In this document: positions 29,583 through 39,648 of the stretch, piece by piece | How positions within the stretch are numbered: position 1 is the stretch's first letter | Layout: every line of letters starts with the position of its first letter | NCBI RefSeq assembly: GCF_016919175.1 | Contig: NZ_JAFFPU010000033.1 | Location: 1 to 64,000, forward strand | Length of the DNA: 64,000 nucleotides | Origin: Leptospira ainlahdjerensis | GTDB taxonomy: Bacteria > Spirochaetota > Leptospiria > Leptospirales > Leptospiraceae | Direction: 5' to 3' | Notes under the pieces: model-generated | Database searches by the model: none | Told to the model about the DNA's origin: nothing | The model's input: the letters and a program-made list of their open reading frames with translations, nothing else | Position numbers and translations under genes: made by a program

Positions 29583-30440
29583 TCAAAGCCATTTCCAACC
29601 GAACTTCTGAAAAAAACGGAACGCAGAAGTTACAAAAAGTCGAATATGCAGAAAACCTTTTTTAGAAGAGTTCCCTCCTTTGTGATAAATCCTCACGTCC
29701 GGAAAATAATCTTTTCGATTCAAACGCATGGATAAATCGAAATCTTCGAAATATAAAAAAAACGATTCGTCAAAACCGTTGATTTTTTGAAGAGAATCCG
29801 TTTTTGCAAAGATAAAACAACCGCTCACCAACGGAACCGAACGTTGAGTCAAGCTCCAATCCTTTTCTTTCAGATCATAAGAGTCCAAACTATCAGAAAA
29901 AATTCTCCTTAAAAAACCGGGGGCGAACGATCGCAAAAATAAAACAAAGACGGTCGGATACGACTTCACTAAAAATTGCAGTTCTTTAAAGTTCGGCGCT
30001 TTTCTAAAACTTTCCCAATCCAAAACCGCAGGAACCACCGCGTCGCAGCCTGGATTTTCATTCAAATAACGAACACAAAGTTCGATCGTTTCGGGAATCA
30101 TCTTGATGTCCGGATTCAAAACAAGATGGAACTTCGTTTTCGATTCTAAGATGGAACGATTGTTAGCCGCTCCATAACCCGGGTTTTCCGGAAAATGAAG
30201 ATATCGACAATTGAGTTTTGTTTTTTGGAGTTCGGCTTTAGAGCGAAGCAATTCTAAAATATTGACGGCGCCTTCCACGCGCTGCGGAGAATTGTCTATG
30301 AGATCCAGATGGAATTCTAATCTTTCGGATCCTTTGGAAGTCTGAAAAAAAAACGACTCCAGGAGAGTATCCAAAGATTCCCTCAAGACGTCCAAGTTCG
30401 GTTTATAGATTACGATGGAAACGGTAAGTCCGGAAATCAA
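29583..30440 (-). CDS. GT2 glycosyltransferase, probable rhamnosyltransferase
   Basis: This is a 285-residue GT-A fold family 2 enzyme. The N-terminus starts LTVSIVIYKPN. The nucleotide-sugar site includes FPENPGYGAANN and the DxD-like NPDI; a C-terminal GFDESFFLYFEDFDLSMR motif carries the catalytic-base region. This pattern is typical of dTDP-rhamnose transferases (WbbL type). The position just downstream of rmlA supports rhamnose as donor. It is the last gene of the locus in transcription order, 40 bases before the symporter start. Confidence 0.82.
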   Translation of the reverse strand: MISGLTVSIVIYKPNLDVLRESLDTLLESFFFQTSKGSERLEFHLDLIDNSPQRVEGAVNILELLRSKAELQKTKLNCRYLHFPENPGYGAANNRSILESKTKFHLVLNPDIKMIPETIELCVRYLNENPGCDAVVPAVLDWESFRKAPNFKELQFLVKSYPTVFVLFLRSFAPGFLRRIFSDSLDSYDLKEKDWSLTQRSVPLVSGCFIFAKTDSLQKINGFDESFFLYFEDFDLSMRLNRKDYFPDVRIYHKGGNSSKKGFLHIRLFVTSAFRFFQKFGWKWL

Positions 30441-30461
30441 AATGGGATCCTTGTTCAGATT

Positions 30462-31358
30462 CTAATTCCTTGAAACGAGTTTTTTAAAAAAGGCGGATTC
30501 TTTGCCGGTGATTCCGTCAAAGATTCCCCGAAAAATATGGCGATACGTTTGTAAGATAGAGTCGGATAAAAAAGGGAGAATCCAAAAACGAAGACCCGTT
30601 TTAAAAAGCACCTCCAATTTAAAGCGAAATGGAATATGCGACATCTTACAGATGAGAAGACCGTTTCGAAACAAAAAATACCAACGAAAGGGAGAATGGA
30701 TCGAAATAGAAAATAAACCTAAGATTTTTCTGGACTGATTCCCGATCGAATGTTTCATCCTTGCATCGCATACTACGCAGTGAACATAACCTTTGTGAGC
30801 CGCTCGAAAGCACCATTCGTAATCCAGGTAATCGATAAAAAAATCTTCATTGATGAGCCCTACGTCTTCCAAGACTCTGAGCGGATAAAAACTCCCCGAA
30901 GTAATGAGAAACGAATTTTCTAAAAGGCCTTTTCCATTCTCAATTCCATAAATATTACGATTTTTGATTGTATCAAAGATATTCGGTCCATAGGATCCAA
31001 TTTTTTTTCCACGGATCGTTTGATTCTCATCCCTACTTACGATTTGTAGAAACGTTTCGATCGCTTGGATTTCTAGAAGGCTATCCTGATCAAAGAGCCA
31101 AACGTGCGAATAAGAATTCTTCTTTGCGTATTCAATTCCTCTGTTGAGAGCGTATCCAAGCCCAAGATTGTTTTTGTTTTCAATCAAAAGATTCGGCTTT
31201 TGAATTTGCGAGCGAATCTTCTCGATATTTTTCGAATGATTGTCTACGACGAGAACAGGAACGTTCTTTGCGTTTAAATTTTGAATATTCTCAAGAGTGG
31301 ATGGAAGTTCCGGATTAAAAGTTACGATGATTGCAATCGGAGAAAACGATTTTTGCAT
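30462..31358 (-). CDS. GT2 glycosyltransferase, rhamnosyltransferase-like (RfbF type)
   Basis: This is a 298-residue family 2 enzyme. The opening AIIVTFNPE and the DQDS motif (LFDQDS) are typical of bacterial rhamnosyltransferases, and DYLDYEWCFRA is the acceptor-side motif. It lies 21 bases upstream of the next GT2 and directly after another, so three transferases lie in a row beside rmlCDBA. It probably adds one of several rhamnose residues to the growing repeat unit. Confidence 0.84.
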   Translation of the reverse strand: MQKSFSPIAIIVTFNPELPSTLENIQNLNAKNVPVLVVDNHSKNIEKIRSQIQKPNLLIENKNNLGLGYALNRGIEYAKKNSYSHVWLFDQDSLLEIQAIETFLQIVSRDENQTIRGKKIGSYGPNIFDTIKNRNIYGIENGKGLLENSFLITSGSFYPLRVLEDVGLINEDFFIDYLDYEWCFRAAHKGYVHCVVCDARMKHSIGNQSRKILGLFSISIHSPFRWYFLFRNGLLICKMSHIPFRFKLEVLFKTGLRFWILPFLSDSILQTYRHIFRGIFDGITGKESAFFKKLVSRN

Positions 31359-31359
31359 A

Positions 31360-32328
31360 TTATTTTTTGCGGAAAGGAGCCAACGGGCCTCGACTCATCC
31401 AACGAAGAAGTTTACTCGACTTAACGATTCGATTCTTATGAAAACGAATTCGTTTTGCGATGAGCCCGGGAAGATATCGTAAAAAAGCGAAAGGAACGAG
31501 TAGAATCTTAGGACTCGTAAACAAGGAATGAAAGAAAATACTGATCGAGAAAAAAAGGAAATGATGAAACGCAAATCGAAACGCGAACCATAAGGGCATG
31601 TTCTTCCAATAGACGATCAAAGCATTTCGTAAACCGTAATACAAGGAAAAAGAACTTCTTTCCTTTGTGGATCCGAATCCGTGATGAAAGACTTTTATAT
31701 TCGGCGTAAAAAGAACTCTCTCACCGATAAGTCTCGCCCTAAAACTTAGGTCCACATCTTCCATATAACAAAAAAAATCGGAATCAAATCCTCCGAGTTT
31801 TTCCCAGAGATCCGTTTTGATTGCCATCGCTCCGCCGCATGCGGAAAAGATTTCTTCTTCCGTTAAATATTCTTTCGAAAGTTTTTGTTTATAACCCCTT
31901 CTCCAAGCGGCGCCAGAAACGTGATAGACGTCCCCCGCTCCGTCGACGATCTCACCTTGGTTTTCTTTTAACATCAAAAAGGAAAAAATAGAATATTCAT
32001 TCCCTCTCGATTCCAAAGTGGTTTCGCACTGTTTGAAAAAATCGGAGTTCAATCTCGCGTCCGGGTTGATGAGAAGAATCCAATCCGATTTCGGAGCAAT
32101 CTTACTCGCTTCGTTATTTCCTCCCGCAAATCCGAGGTTACGATGGTGTATATGAACGATCCTTTGTTTCTTTTTTGCAATGCCCGAAAGAACTTGTGCG
32201 GTATTATCCCGGGAGTGGTTGTCCCAGATCACCCAGTTCCAATTGGGAGGAAGTTGCATGGACTGATCCAGAGCTTCGATATACCTTTCGGAATTGTAAG
32301 TGATCGTTAGAATATTATAAGAGGTCAT
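31360..32328 (-). CDS. GT2 glycosyltransferase, rhamnosyltransferase-like
   Basis: This is a 322-residue family 2 enzyme with ILTITYNSERYI at the N-terminus, WVIWDNHSRDN, the donor site LGFAGGNN, the DxD-like NPDARLN, and a GGFDSDFFCYMEDVDLSFRA motif. The C-terminal third has a hydrophobic stretch (FRFAFHHFLFFSISIFFHSLF) that may touch the membrane. It lies one base upstream of the next GT2 and 103 bases after rmlA, a gap in which no gene is seen. Confidence 0.84.
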   Translation of the reverse strand: MTSYNILTITYNSERYIEALDQSMQLPPNWNWVIWDNHSRDNTAQVLSGIAKKKQRIVHIHHRNLGFAGGNNEASKIAPKSDWILLINPDARLNSDFFKQCETTLESRGNEYSIFSFLMLKENQGEIVDGAGDVYHVSGAAWRRGYKQKLSKEYLTEEEIFSACGGAMAIKTDLWEKLGGFDSDFFCYMEDVDLSFRARLIGERVLFTPNIKVFHHGFGSTKERSSFSLYYGLRNALIVYWKNMPLWFAFRFAFHHFLFFSISIFFHSLFTSPKILLVPFAFLRYLPGLIAKRIRFHKNRIVKSSKLLRWMSRGPLAPFRKK

Positions 32329-32431
32329 AAAATGAACAACGCGGAAAAAAAGAATCGAACGATCCGAATTCTATCCGAGCTTTTAGGGAAACTTTAGAGA
32401 TTCTCTTGTTCTTACAGATCTCAAAAAGCAT

Positions 32432-33316
32432 TCAGTAGAATTTTTCGTTGAGAATTTTGATCAAATATTGTCCGTAGCCGTTCTTTTTTAGAGGCTCAAT
32501 CAATGCCTCCAACTGCGAAGCTGTGATAAACCCTTTTCGAAAAGCGATTTCTTCCGGACAAGCTACCTTTAAACCCTGACGTTTTTCGATCGTCTCGATA
32601 AAAACGGAAGCCTCCAAAAGAGATTCGTGAGTTCCCGTATCGAGCCACGCATAACCGCGTCCCATCACCTGAACGTTCAACGATCCTTTTTCGAGATAGA
32701 CTCGATTCACATCCGTGATTTCCAATTCTCCTCTTGGAGAAGGTTTGATGGATTTCGCGATGTCTACAACTTGCTCGTCGTAAAAATACAAACCCGTGAC
32801 CGCATAACTTGACTTAGGTTTTGCCGGCTTTTCTTCTATCGAAATCGCTCTACGATCCGCGTCGAACTCCACCACTCCGTATCTTTCAGGATCTTGGACC
32901 GGATAGGCAAATACGGTGGATCCGGATTCCTTTTTGGATGCGTCTCCTAAGAGTTCGGAGAGTTCATGACCGAAATAAATATTGTCCCCCAGAATCAAAA
33001 CGGAGGGATGACCGTTTACAAAATTTTCGCCGATCAGATAGGCCTGCGCGAGTCCGCCGGGATCCGGCTGAACCGCATATTCGATTTCCAACCCCCAACG
33101 TTTCCCATCCCCCAAAAGTTCTCGATACATCGGTGTCGCTTGCGGAGTCGATATGATTAGAATTTCCCTTATCCCCGCCAACATCAAGGTTGTGAGAGGA
33201 TAGTAGATCATCGGTTTATCATAAACCGGAAGAAGTTGTTTTGAAATGACATGAGTGACCGGATAAAGTCTTGTGCCCGATCCGCCCGCGAGAATGATTC
33301 CTTTTCTAGATTTCAT
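32432..33316 (-). CDS. rmlA: glucose-1-phosphate thymidylyltransferase
   Basis: This is a 294-residue enzyme that joins glucose-1-phosphate and dTTP to give dTDP-glucose, the first step of dTDP-L-rhamnose synthesis. The motifs [38 protein letters not shown] and EEKPAKPKS are complete. The start follows the rmlB stop directly. It supplies donor for rhamnose and, through the RmlB product, for the FdtAB branch. Confidence 0.97.
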   Translation of the reverse strand: MKSRKGIILAGGSGTRLYPVTHVISKQLLPVYDKPMIYYPLTTLMLAGIREILIISTPQATPMYRELLGDGKRWGLEIEYAVQPDPGGLAQAYLIGENFVNGHPSVLILGDNIYFGHELSELLGDASKKESGSTVFAYPVQDPERYGVVEFDADRRAISIEEKPAKPKSSYAVTGLYFYDEQVVDIAKSIKPSPRGELEITDVNRVYLEKGSLNVQVMGRGYAWLDTGTHESLLEASVFIETIEKRQGLKVACPEEIAFRKGFITASQLEALIEPLKKNGYGQYLIKILNEKFY

Positions 33317-34366
33317 TTAACGTGTCTCGTATTGATTTTGATAGTATTCTTTATATTCACCGGAAAGAATTTCTTTCCACCAGGACTCATTGTTCAAATA
33401 CCATTGAATCGTCTCCCGAAGCGCGGATTCAAAACTGAACTTCGGTTTCCATCCGAGATCTTTTTCAATTTTCGAAGGATCGATCGCGTAACGAAAATCA
33501 TGTCCAGGCCTATCTTTTACGTATTGAATCAGCTTGGAATGGGGCGCTCCCGAAGGATGTAGTTCGTCCATAATCGAACAAATAGAATGAACGATATCGA
33601 TGTTTTTTTTCTCGTTCCGTGTTCCGATGTTGTAAGTCTCGCCGGGAACACCGTCAAAAAGCGCAGCACTGAGAGCGTAACAGTGATCCTTGACATATAA
33701 CCAATCTCGAATATTCTTTCCGTCTCCGTAAACCGGCAACGGCTTGGAATGAAGACAGTTTAAAATCATAAGTGGAATTAATTTTTCGGGAAAATGATAG
33801 GGTCCGTAATTATTGGAACAGTTGGTCGTTACTACAGGCAGACCGTATGTATGAAAGTAGGAACGAACGATATGATCGGAACCGGCCTTGGATGCAGAGT
33901 ACGGAGAATTTGGCGCGTAGGGTGTTTCTTCGGTGAAAAAACCGGTTTCGCCTAACGTGCCAAATACTTCGTCCGTGGAAACGTGGAGGAATTTCTTTCC
34001 TTCAAACTCCTCTTTCCATTGTAGTCTAGCTGCGTCCAAAAGATAAAACGTACCGAGGACGTTCGTTTTGATAAATTCTTCCGGTCCTAAGATCGAACGG
34101 TCCACATGACTTTCCGCGGCAAAATGAGCGACAAAATCAAAAGAATGTTTTTCGAAAACTGAAAAAACTTCTTCCTTAACGGCTATATCCGCTTTGATAA
34201 ACGTAAATCTGTCGTCGTTTTTCCACCGATCCAAACTTTTTAGATTCCCTGCATAGGTCAGCTTATCCAAAACGAAAACGTGAAAATCCTTCGTTTCTTC
34301 CAAAATCTGATGAACGAAGTTGGAACCAATAAAACCGGCCCCGCCCGTGACTAAGATATTTTTCAT
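33317..34366 (-). CDS. rmlB: dTDP-glucose 4,6-dehydratase
   Basis: This is a 349-residue extended SDR. The NAD motif [10 protein letters not shown] (8-17), TDEVFG catalytic triad region and [10 protein letters not shown] are present. It converts dTDP-glucose to dTDP-4-keto-6-deoxyglucose, a branch point: RmlC/RmlD lead to rhamnose, while FdtA/FdtB (39649-41171) lead to a 3-amino sugar. It overlaps rmlD by 4 bases. Confidence 0.97.
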   Translation of the reverse strand: MKNILVTGGAGFIGSNFVHQILEETKDFHVFVLDKLTYAGNLKSLDRWKNDDRFTFIKADIAVKEEVFSVFEKHSFDFVAHFAAESHVDRSILGPEEFIKTNVLGTFYLLDAARLQWKEEFEGKKFLHVSTDEVFGTLGETGFFTEETPYAPNSPYSASKAGSDHIVRSYFHTYGLPVVTTNCSNNYGPYHFPEKLIPLMILNCLHSKPLPVYGDGKNIRDWLYVKDHCYALSAALFDGVPGETYNIGTRNEKKNIDIVHSICSIMDELHPSGAPHSKLIQYVKDRPGHDFRYAIDPSKIEKDLGWKPKFSFESALRETIQWYLNNESWWKEILSGEYKEYYQNQYETR

Positions 34367-35283
34367 AATTTATTTCCAGAACTTGGGACGAACTCTTGAA
34401 GACAAAGTTCCAGGTCTTCTCTCCAATGAGGGATCGGTCCGAATAGATTTCTTGTTTCTTCTAAATCCAAAATAGAATAACGCGGCCTAGGCGCCGGCGT
34501 CGGATACTGTTCGGTAGGAATCGGAAAAACGGGTTTCTTGTTATCAAAAAGAAAAAGGGAACGACCCAAATCTCTCACAGAGACGGCAAAATCAAACCAG
34601 CTTGCGACTCCCGAATTGGAAAAATGCAGTGTTTGAGGAAAGGTGTTTCCTTTTAACTTTTCCCGGATTAAGAATATTATAAAGTCCGCAAGTCTTCCCG
34701 CCCAGGTCGGCCTACCAAGTTGATCCTCAATGACTTTCAATTCGGCTCGATTTGGATCTCCTAAAAGTTTCAGAATCGTCTTCGGAAAATTACTCCCATG
34801 TGAAGAATAAACCCAACTCGTCCGGACTATGTTTGCATAAAAAGAATCTTGAAACGTCCGGCGAATCCAAGTTTCTCCTTCGGCTTTAGAAACACCGTAA
34901 ACACCTTTCGGCGAAAGAGGAGAATTCGTCTTCCAAAAGCGGATCGTATCATCTACGGTTTCAGAGTTAGCGTCGAAAACAAAATCGGTAGAGATATGAA
35001 TCAAATGAATTTTTCTTTTAAAACATTCTTCCGAAATTTTTTTAACCGCTAAAGAGTTAATCTGAAAAGCCAGATCTCTCTCCGATTCGGCCTTGTCTAC
35101 TGCGGTATAAGCGCCGCAGTGAACAAACACCTTCGGATTTTGAGAAAGAATCGAATCGATCACATCCAAATCGGAAAGATCCCATTCTTCCCTTCCAAAT
35201 CCTTTCGAAGAAAAACCGTTTGATTCGAGTCTTTTGGACAATTCCCAACCGAGCTGCCCGTTTTTACCTGAGTAAAATATCAT
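34363..35283 (-). CDS. rmlD: dTDP-4-dehydrorhamnose reductase
   Basis: This is a 306-residue SDR that makes dTDP-L-rhamnose in the last step. The N-terminus reads [12 protein letters not shown] with the nucleotide-binding glycines, and STDFVFD and YGVSKAEGE carry the catalytic residues. It starts 3 bases after the rmlC stop and overlaps rmlB. The adjacent RmlD-like gene at 52173 is a distinct paralogue in another sugar pathway. Confidence 0.95.
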   Translation of the reverse strand: MIFYSGKNGQLGWELSKRLESNGFSSKGFGREEWDLSDLDVIDSILSQNPKVFVHCGAYTAVDKAESERDLAFQINSLAVKKISEECFKRKIHLIHISTDFVFDANSETVDDTIRFWKTNSPLSPKGVYGVSKAEGETWIRRTFQDSFYANIVRTSWVYSSHGSNFPKTILKLLGDPNRAELKVIEDQLGRPTWAGRLADFIIFLIREKLKGNTFPQTLHFSNSGVASWFDFAVSVRDLGRSLFLFDNKKPVFPIPTEQYPTPAPRPRYSILDLEETRNLFGPIPHWREDLELCLQEFVPSSGNKL

Positions 35284-35286
35284 ATT

Positions 35287-35856
35287 CTAATATACGAATG
35301 GAGTTAGGAAATCGTTTAACAAAGGGGTTTCCTTGTCCCTTTTTGAAATGATAAAATCCGCGTCAGGAAGCCAATTCCTCCAAGGAATTCCGATGTCCGG
35401 ATCGTCCCAGCGGATTCCTATTTCTTTTTGAGGATTGTATTCTTGCGTTACTTTATAGAGAAAATCGGAATTATCTTCCAGGGTAATAAACCCGTGTGCA
35501 AACCCCGGTGGAACCCAAAAAATGTTTTTATTTTCCTCAGATAGATCCGCGGAAATCCACTGACCGAAAGTTGGCGAATTTTTGCGGATGTCTATGATAA
35601 CGTCGATGACTCTACCTCGAACGACTCGTACAAGTTTTCCCTGTTCGAAAGGAGGAATTTGAAAGTGCATTCCGCGTAGAACCCCTTTCGCTGAACGAGA
35701 ATGATTGTCCTGTTGAAAATCAGTGGGAATGTTTTCGTTTTCAAAAGCCGATTTTTTGAAAGACTCAAAAAAAAAGCCTCTCTCGTCTCCATAAACCTTC
35801 GGTTCGATCAGAACGGGGCCTTCGATAGAAAATCTTTTAAATTGCATATTGTTCAC
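35287..35856 (-). CDS. rmlC: dTDP-4-dehydrorhamnose 3,5-epimerase
   Basis: This is a 189-residue cupin. The catalytic region includes DERGFFFESF, QDNHSRSAKGVLRGMHFQ and the late WVPPGFAHGF. The start is either GTG at 35856 or ATG three codons later; GGA is better placed for the GTG. It is the first gene of rmlCDBA. The 141-bp gap to the upstream glycosyltransferase may hold a separate promoter. Confidence 0.95.
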   Translation of the reverse strand: MNNMQFKRFSIEGPVLIEPKVYGDERGFFFESFKKSAFENENIPTDFQQDNHSRSAKGVLRGMHFQIPPFEQGKLVRVVRGRVIDVIIDIRKNSPTFGQWISADLSEENKNIFWVPPGFAHGFITLEDNSDFLYKVTQEYNPQKEIGIRWDDPDIGIPWRNWLPDADFIISKRDKETPLLNDFLTPFVY

Positions 35857-35939
35857 TGGAATCCAAACCGAAAATTCTAAAATCTATTCTTATGATAACC
35901 AAAGATTTTTAGATTTCGTTCATCGCGATCACAATTTAT

Positions 35940-35952
35940 TCGACGTCGTCGA
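35940..35952. promoter_or_regulatory. short inverted repeat in the rmlC upstream gap
   Basis: TCGACG and CGTCGA are perfect 6-bp arms around one T. It lies in the only sizeable gap between rmlC and the upstream glycosyltransferase. A weak TTGTGA-N17-TAAAAA pair can be read on the minus strand at 35934-35906. Regulatory function is a guess. Confidence 0.25.
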
Positions 35953-35997
35953 GAGAAATTGAAATTTAAGAACGGAAACTTCTTCTCCTCGGGTCCA

Positions 35998-37851
35998 TTA
36001 GAAAAACCATCTTCGTCTCCACAACCACTTTGAAAAATCATGACAAATACCTTTCGGGAGACGATCCCCTCCTACTTGATCCAGGTGCGGAGAATAAAAG
36101 TCGTCCTCTTCCAAGATCGAGCCCCACTTCTTCCATAAATTCTTCCGATCATTTTTCGCAACGGAAGAATTCGGATTGAATTCTAAAAAACAATCCCAAC
36201 TCGATTCGTTTAGGAATTCTGAGAATGGATTGCTTACCAATCTCAATCCTTCTTCTCTCAGTCGAATCGAAAGATCCACGTCCCAATAATAATTTTGAAA
36301 AGACTCGTCCAATCCCTGAACTAAATCCCAATTCTTTCGAGATATCAGAAGAAGATTTTTTGAAAGTGCGGAAACGTTTTTTTCAATCCATTCTCCGGAC
36401 CAAATCCTCGCCTGATTCGGAGAAAGTCGGTTTCCGGTGATTCCAATAAAACCGTTTTTACCAAAGATCAAAGAAGAATAAAGAAGTTCCTTTTTCGAAT
36501 CAACGACCACAGGAGAAACGGCGCCGACTCCGCCGGATTCGGCGTGCTGCAATAATTCATAGAGCCAGTTCTCTCCTTGAGGAATGAGAATAGGATTCCA
36601 GAAAAAAATAAACTCCGTTTTTGTATCCGCAACGATACGATTGATCTCTTTCGAATTCAGAATTTCATACGAAGTCTTTTCGCAATGAAGCGTAACGTCC
36701 TTCGGAAGCTTCCAAGTCGAAACGATATCCGAATCTTTTCCGGCGAGACCGAATACAAAGTGCATTCTTACGTTCGAAGTCGTTTCAATCAGATATAAAA
36801 TTTTGGTATAAAGAGAATCCAGACCGAGATTGGAACCTAAAACGTAAATTGTAACGGAAGGAACTTTCTTTAATTTTCGAATCGTATGATAGGTAAAAGG
36901 ATAATAACCCGGAACGATTTTTTCAACGATTTCGTTTCTTTTTCCATAGTGTTCCAAAATTGCTTTTTGGGAACTTCTTTCACAGACTTCCGCTTTTTTT
37001 CTGGAAAAACTTTCTCCGTGCAAACGCCAGATATACAAAAAATACGGAAGTCGTTGGATGCGGTCCGTGGAACGGGAAGCTCTCAGTGCAAACTCATGGT
37101 CCTGACTTCCGTCATAACCTTCTCGTATTCCGCCCATCTTCTCTATTAGAATTCTTGAAACTACCACGAAGTGACAGATATAGTTGTGAGAAATCAATTT
37201 TTCAGGGGAAAAGGCCGGTTTCGCAGAAACGGAAAATACTCCCGGAGTTTTAGATTGAAAGATTTCATCGGAGTATAAAAACTCGGGACGTTTTTTTTCA
37301 TCTTGAAGAGACTCGACAACGACGGAAAGGGCTTCCTGCGACAATCGGTCATCGTGATCCAGAAAAGCGACGTATTCTCCGGATGCATATTCAAGCGCTT
37401 TTCGCGTCGCAACGCTGATCCCTCCGTTTTTTTCAGAGCGATAGTAACGAACTTTGGAATTTTTTTCGGCCTTATCTTTTAAATACAACCCGGGCCTTTC
37501 ATCAGGGGATGCGTCATCTAGCAAGATCAATTCCCAATTCTTATAGGTTTGTGATTCCACCGAGCAGACCATCGCGTTTAGATGTTCGATTCGCGTGTTG
37601 TAAACCGGTACTAATATGCTGATCAAAGGGCGATAAAGAAAAGAATCCGATCCGACGTCCTTCGTCGAATATCTAAAAAAGAAATACTGATACTGTCTGG
37701 ACAGATAACGTAGTTTTTGAAAAAAGATTTCGATTTTAGAAAGTTCCCCGTAACCCTTCTGAAGGGTACTTTTATATTCTCTAATTAGGTCATCGCCAAA
37801 CAAGTGGGATTTATTTTTATTCTTAAAATTCGGTAAACGGAACATAGACAA
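35998..37851 (-). CDS. large GT2 glycosyltransferase with two GT-like regions
   Basis: This is a 617-residue protein. The first GT2 domain (about 75-310) has ISILVPVYNT, the donor-site NGGISVATRKAL and the DxD-like FLDHDDRLS. A second GT-like region (about 335-560) has VTIYVLGSN and a late YYWDVDLSIRL motif, but its DxD position reads FFWNPILIP, so it may not bind a donor metal. The protein could be bifunctional or use the second half for acceptor binding. Its start follows the next gene's stop by one base, within the rfb operon. Confidence 0.8.
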   Translation of the reverse strand: MSMFRLPNFKNKNKSHLFGDDLIREYKSTLQKGYGELSKIEIFFQKLRYLSRQYQYFFFRYSTKDVGSDSFLYRPLISILVPVYNTRIEHLNAMVCSVESQTYKNWELILLDDASPDERPGLYLKDKAEKNSKVRYYRSEKNGGISVATRKALEYASGEYVAFLDHDDRLSQEALSVVVESLQDEKKRPEFLYSDEIFQSKTPGVFSVSAKPAFSPEKLISHNYICHFVVVSRILIEKMGGIREGYDGSQDHEFALRASRSTDRIQRLPYFLYIWRLHGESFSRKKAEVCERSSQKAILEHYGKRNEIVEKIVPGYYPFTYHTIRKLKKVPSVTIYVLGSNLGLDSLYTKILYLIETTSNVRMHFVFGLAGKDSDIVSTWKLPKDVTLHCEKTSYEILNSKEINRIVADTKTEFIFFWNPILIPQGENWLYELLQHAESGGVGAVSPVVVDSKKELLYSSLIFGKNGFIGITGNRLSPNQARIWSGEWIEKNVSALSKNLLLISRKNWDLVQGLDESFQNYYWDVDLSIRLREEGLRLVSNPFSEFLNESSWDCFLEFNPNSSVAKNDRKNLWKKWGSILEEDDFYSPHLDQVGGDRLPKGICHDFSKWLWRRRWFF

Positions 37852-37852
37852 T

Positions 37853-38731
37853 TCAAAATGAAAAATTAACGATACGTCTTTTCATTGCTGACAAGAATTT
37901 CAATGAGATAGACAATCCTTTAATTAGCTTAAAAAGTACAGGAAGCTTTGTAAGAATAAGAAAAGTTTCCTCTAATTCTTTAGCTCGTAAATGCCTTCGA
38001 AAAAGAATTTCAATATTGTCAATATAGAGGTTCTTATGATTTTCATAAAGCTGCATGTGCAAAGGCAAAAAACTCTGAATGGATCGACTTGATCTGGACG
38101 TATGACCTACTCTGTAATAAAAAAGAACCTTCGGAATCTTATAAACTTTTAATCCTCGTTCAATTAATTTTAACCAGAAATCGAAATCTTCCCATTCACT
38201 CTCCATTGTATTTTTGCTAAATCCGCCGACTTTTTTCCAATCCGATTTTCTAAAAACAGCCGAAACAAAAATGCAATTCTCAAGGAGAATATCCGGAAAT
38301 CGATAATCAGGGAGATCCCATCGTCCCCTAAACCCTCCGAAAAATTCCGCCTCGCAGTATAAGATGCCAATTTTGGGATCTCGCTCAAATGCGACTCGAG
38401 CTTCATTCAGATAATCGGGATGGATTTTATCATCGGAATCCAAAGGAAGAATGAATTTTCCTCGAGCTTTTCCAATCCCAATGTTTCTCGCCTGAGACGG
38501 ACCGGATCTAGGTATTGCCACGATAGAAAGATGCAAGTTTTCATCCGGGAGTCTTTTAAGAATTTTTAAGGTTTCTTCGTCGTCTGAGCCATCGTCTACA
38601 AGGATGATTTCCCAATTGTCATAGGTCTGCATCTGAACTGACTTAATTGTTTCCTCAAGGAATCGACCGTAATTATAGCATGGGATAATGATGGAAAATA
38701 ACGGTTTGGATTTTTCTGTATTGGGAATCAT
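37853..38731 (-). CDS. GT2 glycosyltransferase
   Basis: This is a 292-residue family 2 enzyme. The sequence includes FSIIIPCYNYGRFLEETIKSV, WEIILVDDGSDD, GPSQARNIGIGKARG and the DSDD donor-metal motif in LPLDSDDKIH. The EWEDFDFWLKL region is the acceptor-side acidic motif. The donor is unknown. It lies in the AT-rich part of the locus, 53 bases from the next gene upstream. Confidence 0.85.
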   Translation of the reverse strand: MIPNTEKSKPLFSIIIPCYNYGRFLEETIKSVQMQTYDNWEIILVDDGSDDEETLKILKRLPDENLHLSIVAIPRSGPSQARNIGIGKARGKFILPLDSDDKIHPDYLNEARVAFERDPKIGILYCEAEFFGGFRGRWDLPDYRFPDILLENCIFVSAVFRKSDWKKVGGFSKNTMESEWEDFDFWLKLIERGLKVYKIPKVLFYYRVGHTSRSSRSIQSFLPLHMQLYENHKNLYIDNIEILFRRHLRAKELEETFLILTKLPVLFKLIKGLSISLKFLSAMKRRIVNFSF

Positions 38732-38784
38732 TACGAATGCCTTAGGATAATCTTCTTCGCAAAATTTGTATTTAAGAATTAAAC

Positions 38785-39567
38785 TTATTTTCTCGAAATC
38801 GAGTTGAATAATTTTTTCATGATCAGCTTCGCATATAGTAGAACTTTCTCGAAAAACATTAAAATATCGCGAAAGAAAAAAAGTTCTATTCGAGTATAAT
38901 ACAATTCTTGCGATTTTTTTCTTTCTTGAATCAACTTTGTTCTATTTTTCGGATCGGAACTTATACCATCTAAATTAAAGGAAGAAAAAACCACTGGGAT
39001 ATACTTTGTCGTGATTGATTTAGAGGAATATATCCTAAGCCAAAATTCGTAGTCTGCCACAATCTTAAAATTCGTATTGTACAAGCCAAATTTTTCGAAT
39101 AAATCTCTTCTTATCAAGCATGCCGGATGCCAAATTGTATCCAATAATAGATGCGATAGCGAGAGTTTCTTCGGTTGCTTACCTAACCGCTTGATATTAT
39201 CGAGAGATTCGATATACATGTCTCCATAAATTAATTCGCTATCGAGTTGATACGAAGAAATTTCTTCTATCGTATTCTCATTTGCTAAAGTATCTCCAGA
39301 ATTTAGAAAAAGGATATATTTTCCTTGTGATTTTTCAATTCCCTTATTTTGCGCGTAATAGATACCTTCATCCTTTTCGGACGAAAATTTAAAACGCGGT
39401 GTCACAAATGACTCCAGGTATTCCTTGCTCCCATCTGTTGAAAGCCCGTCTACTATTATATGTTCGAAATTCGTAGCTGATTGCAGAAATACACTTTCCA
39501 ATGTTCTGCGGAGACCGGCGAGATTGTTATAGTTGATAGTAACAATTGATAAATCGATCGCTTTCAA
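38785..39567 (-). CDS. GT2 glycosyltransferase (WcaA-like)
   Basis: This is a 260-residue family 2 enzyme of the compact type, with LSIVTINYNNLAGLRRTLESV, the DGLSTDGS motif, QNKGIEKSQGKY and LFLNSGDTL (with NSGD in place of DxD, which is common in this subgroup). The acceptor motif is ADYEFWLRI. The C-terminus is basic and hydrophobic, consistent with peripheral membrane attachment. The donor is unknown. Confidence 0.85.
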   Translation of the reverse strand: MKAIDLSIVTINYNNLAGLRRTLESVFLQSATNFEHIIVDGLSTDGSKEYLESFVTPRFKFSSEKDEGIYYAQNKGIEKSQGKYILFLNSGDTLANENTIEEISSYQLDSELIYGDMYIESLDNIKRLGKQPKKLSLSHLLLDTIWHPACLIRRDLFEKFGLYNTNFKIVADYEFWLRIYSSKSITTKYIPVVFSSFNLDGISSDPKNRTKLIQERKKSQELYYTRIELFFFRDILMFFEKVLLYAKLIMKKLFNSISRK

Positions 39568-39648
39568 AAATACTCCTCTTTATATTTGAATTTAAGGAAA
39601 AATACTTTAATCGCATTCTTTATTTTGAAAGAGAAATTACATTGCTTT

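Noticed and set aside
35906..35934. Promoter for rmlC (TTGTGA-N17-TAAAAA)
   Set aside because: Both boxes are weak and AT-rich sequence gives many such matches; it is only mentioned with the inverted repeat.
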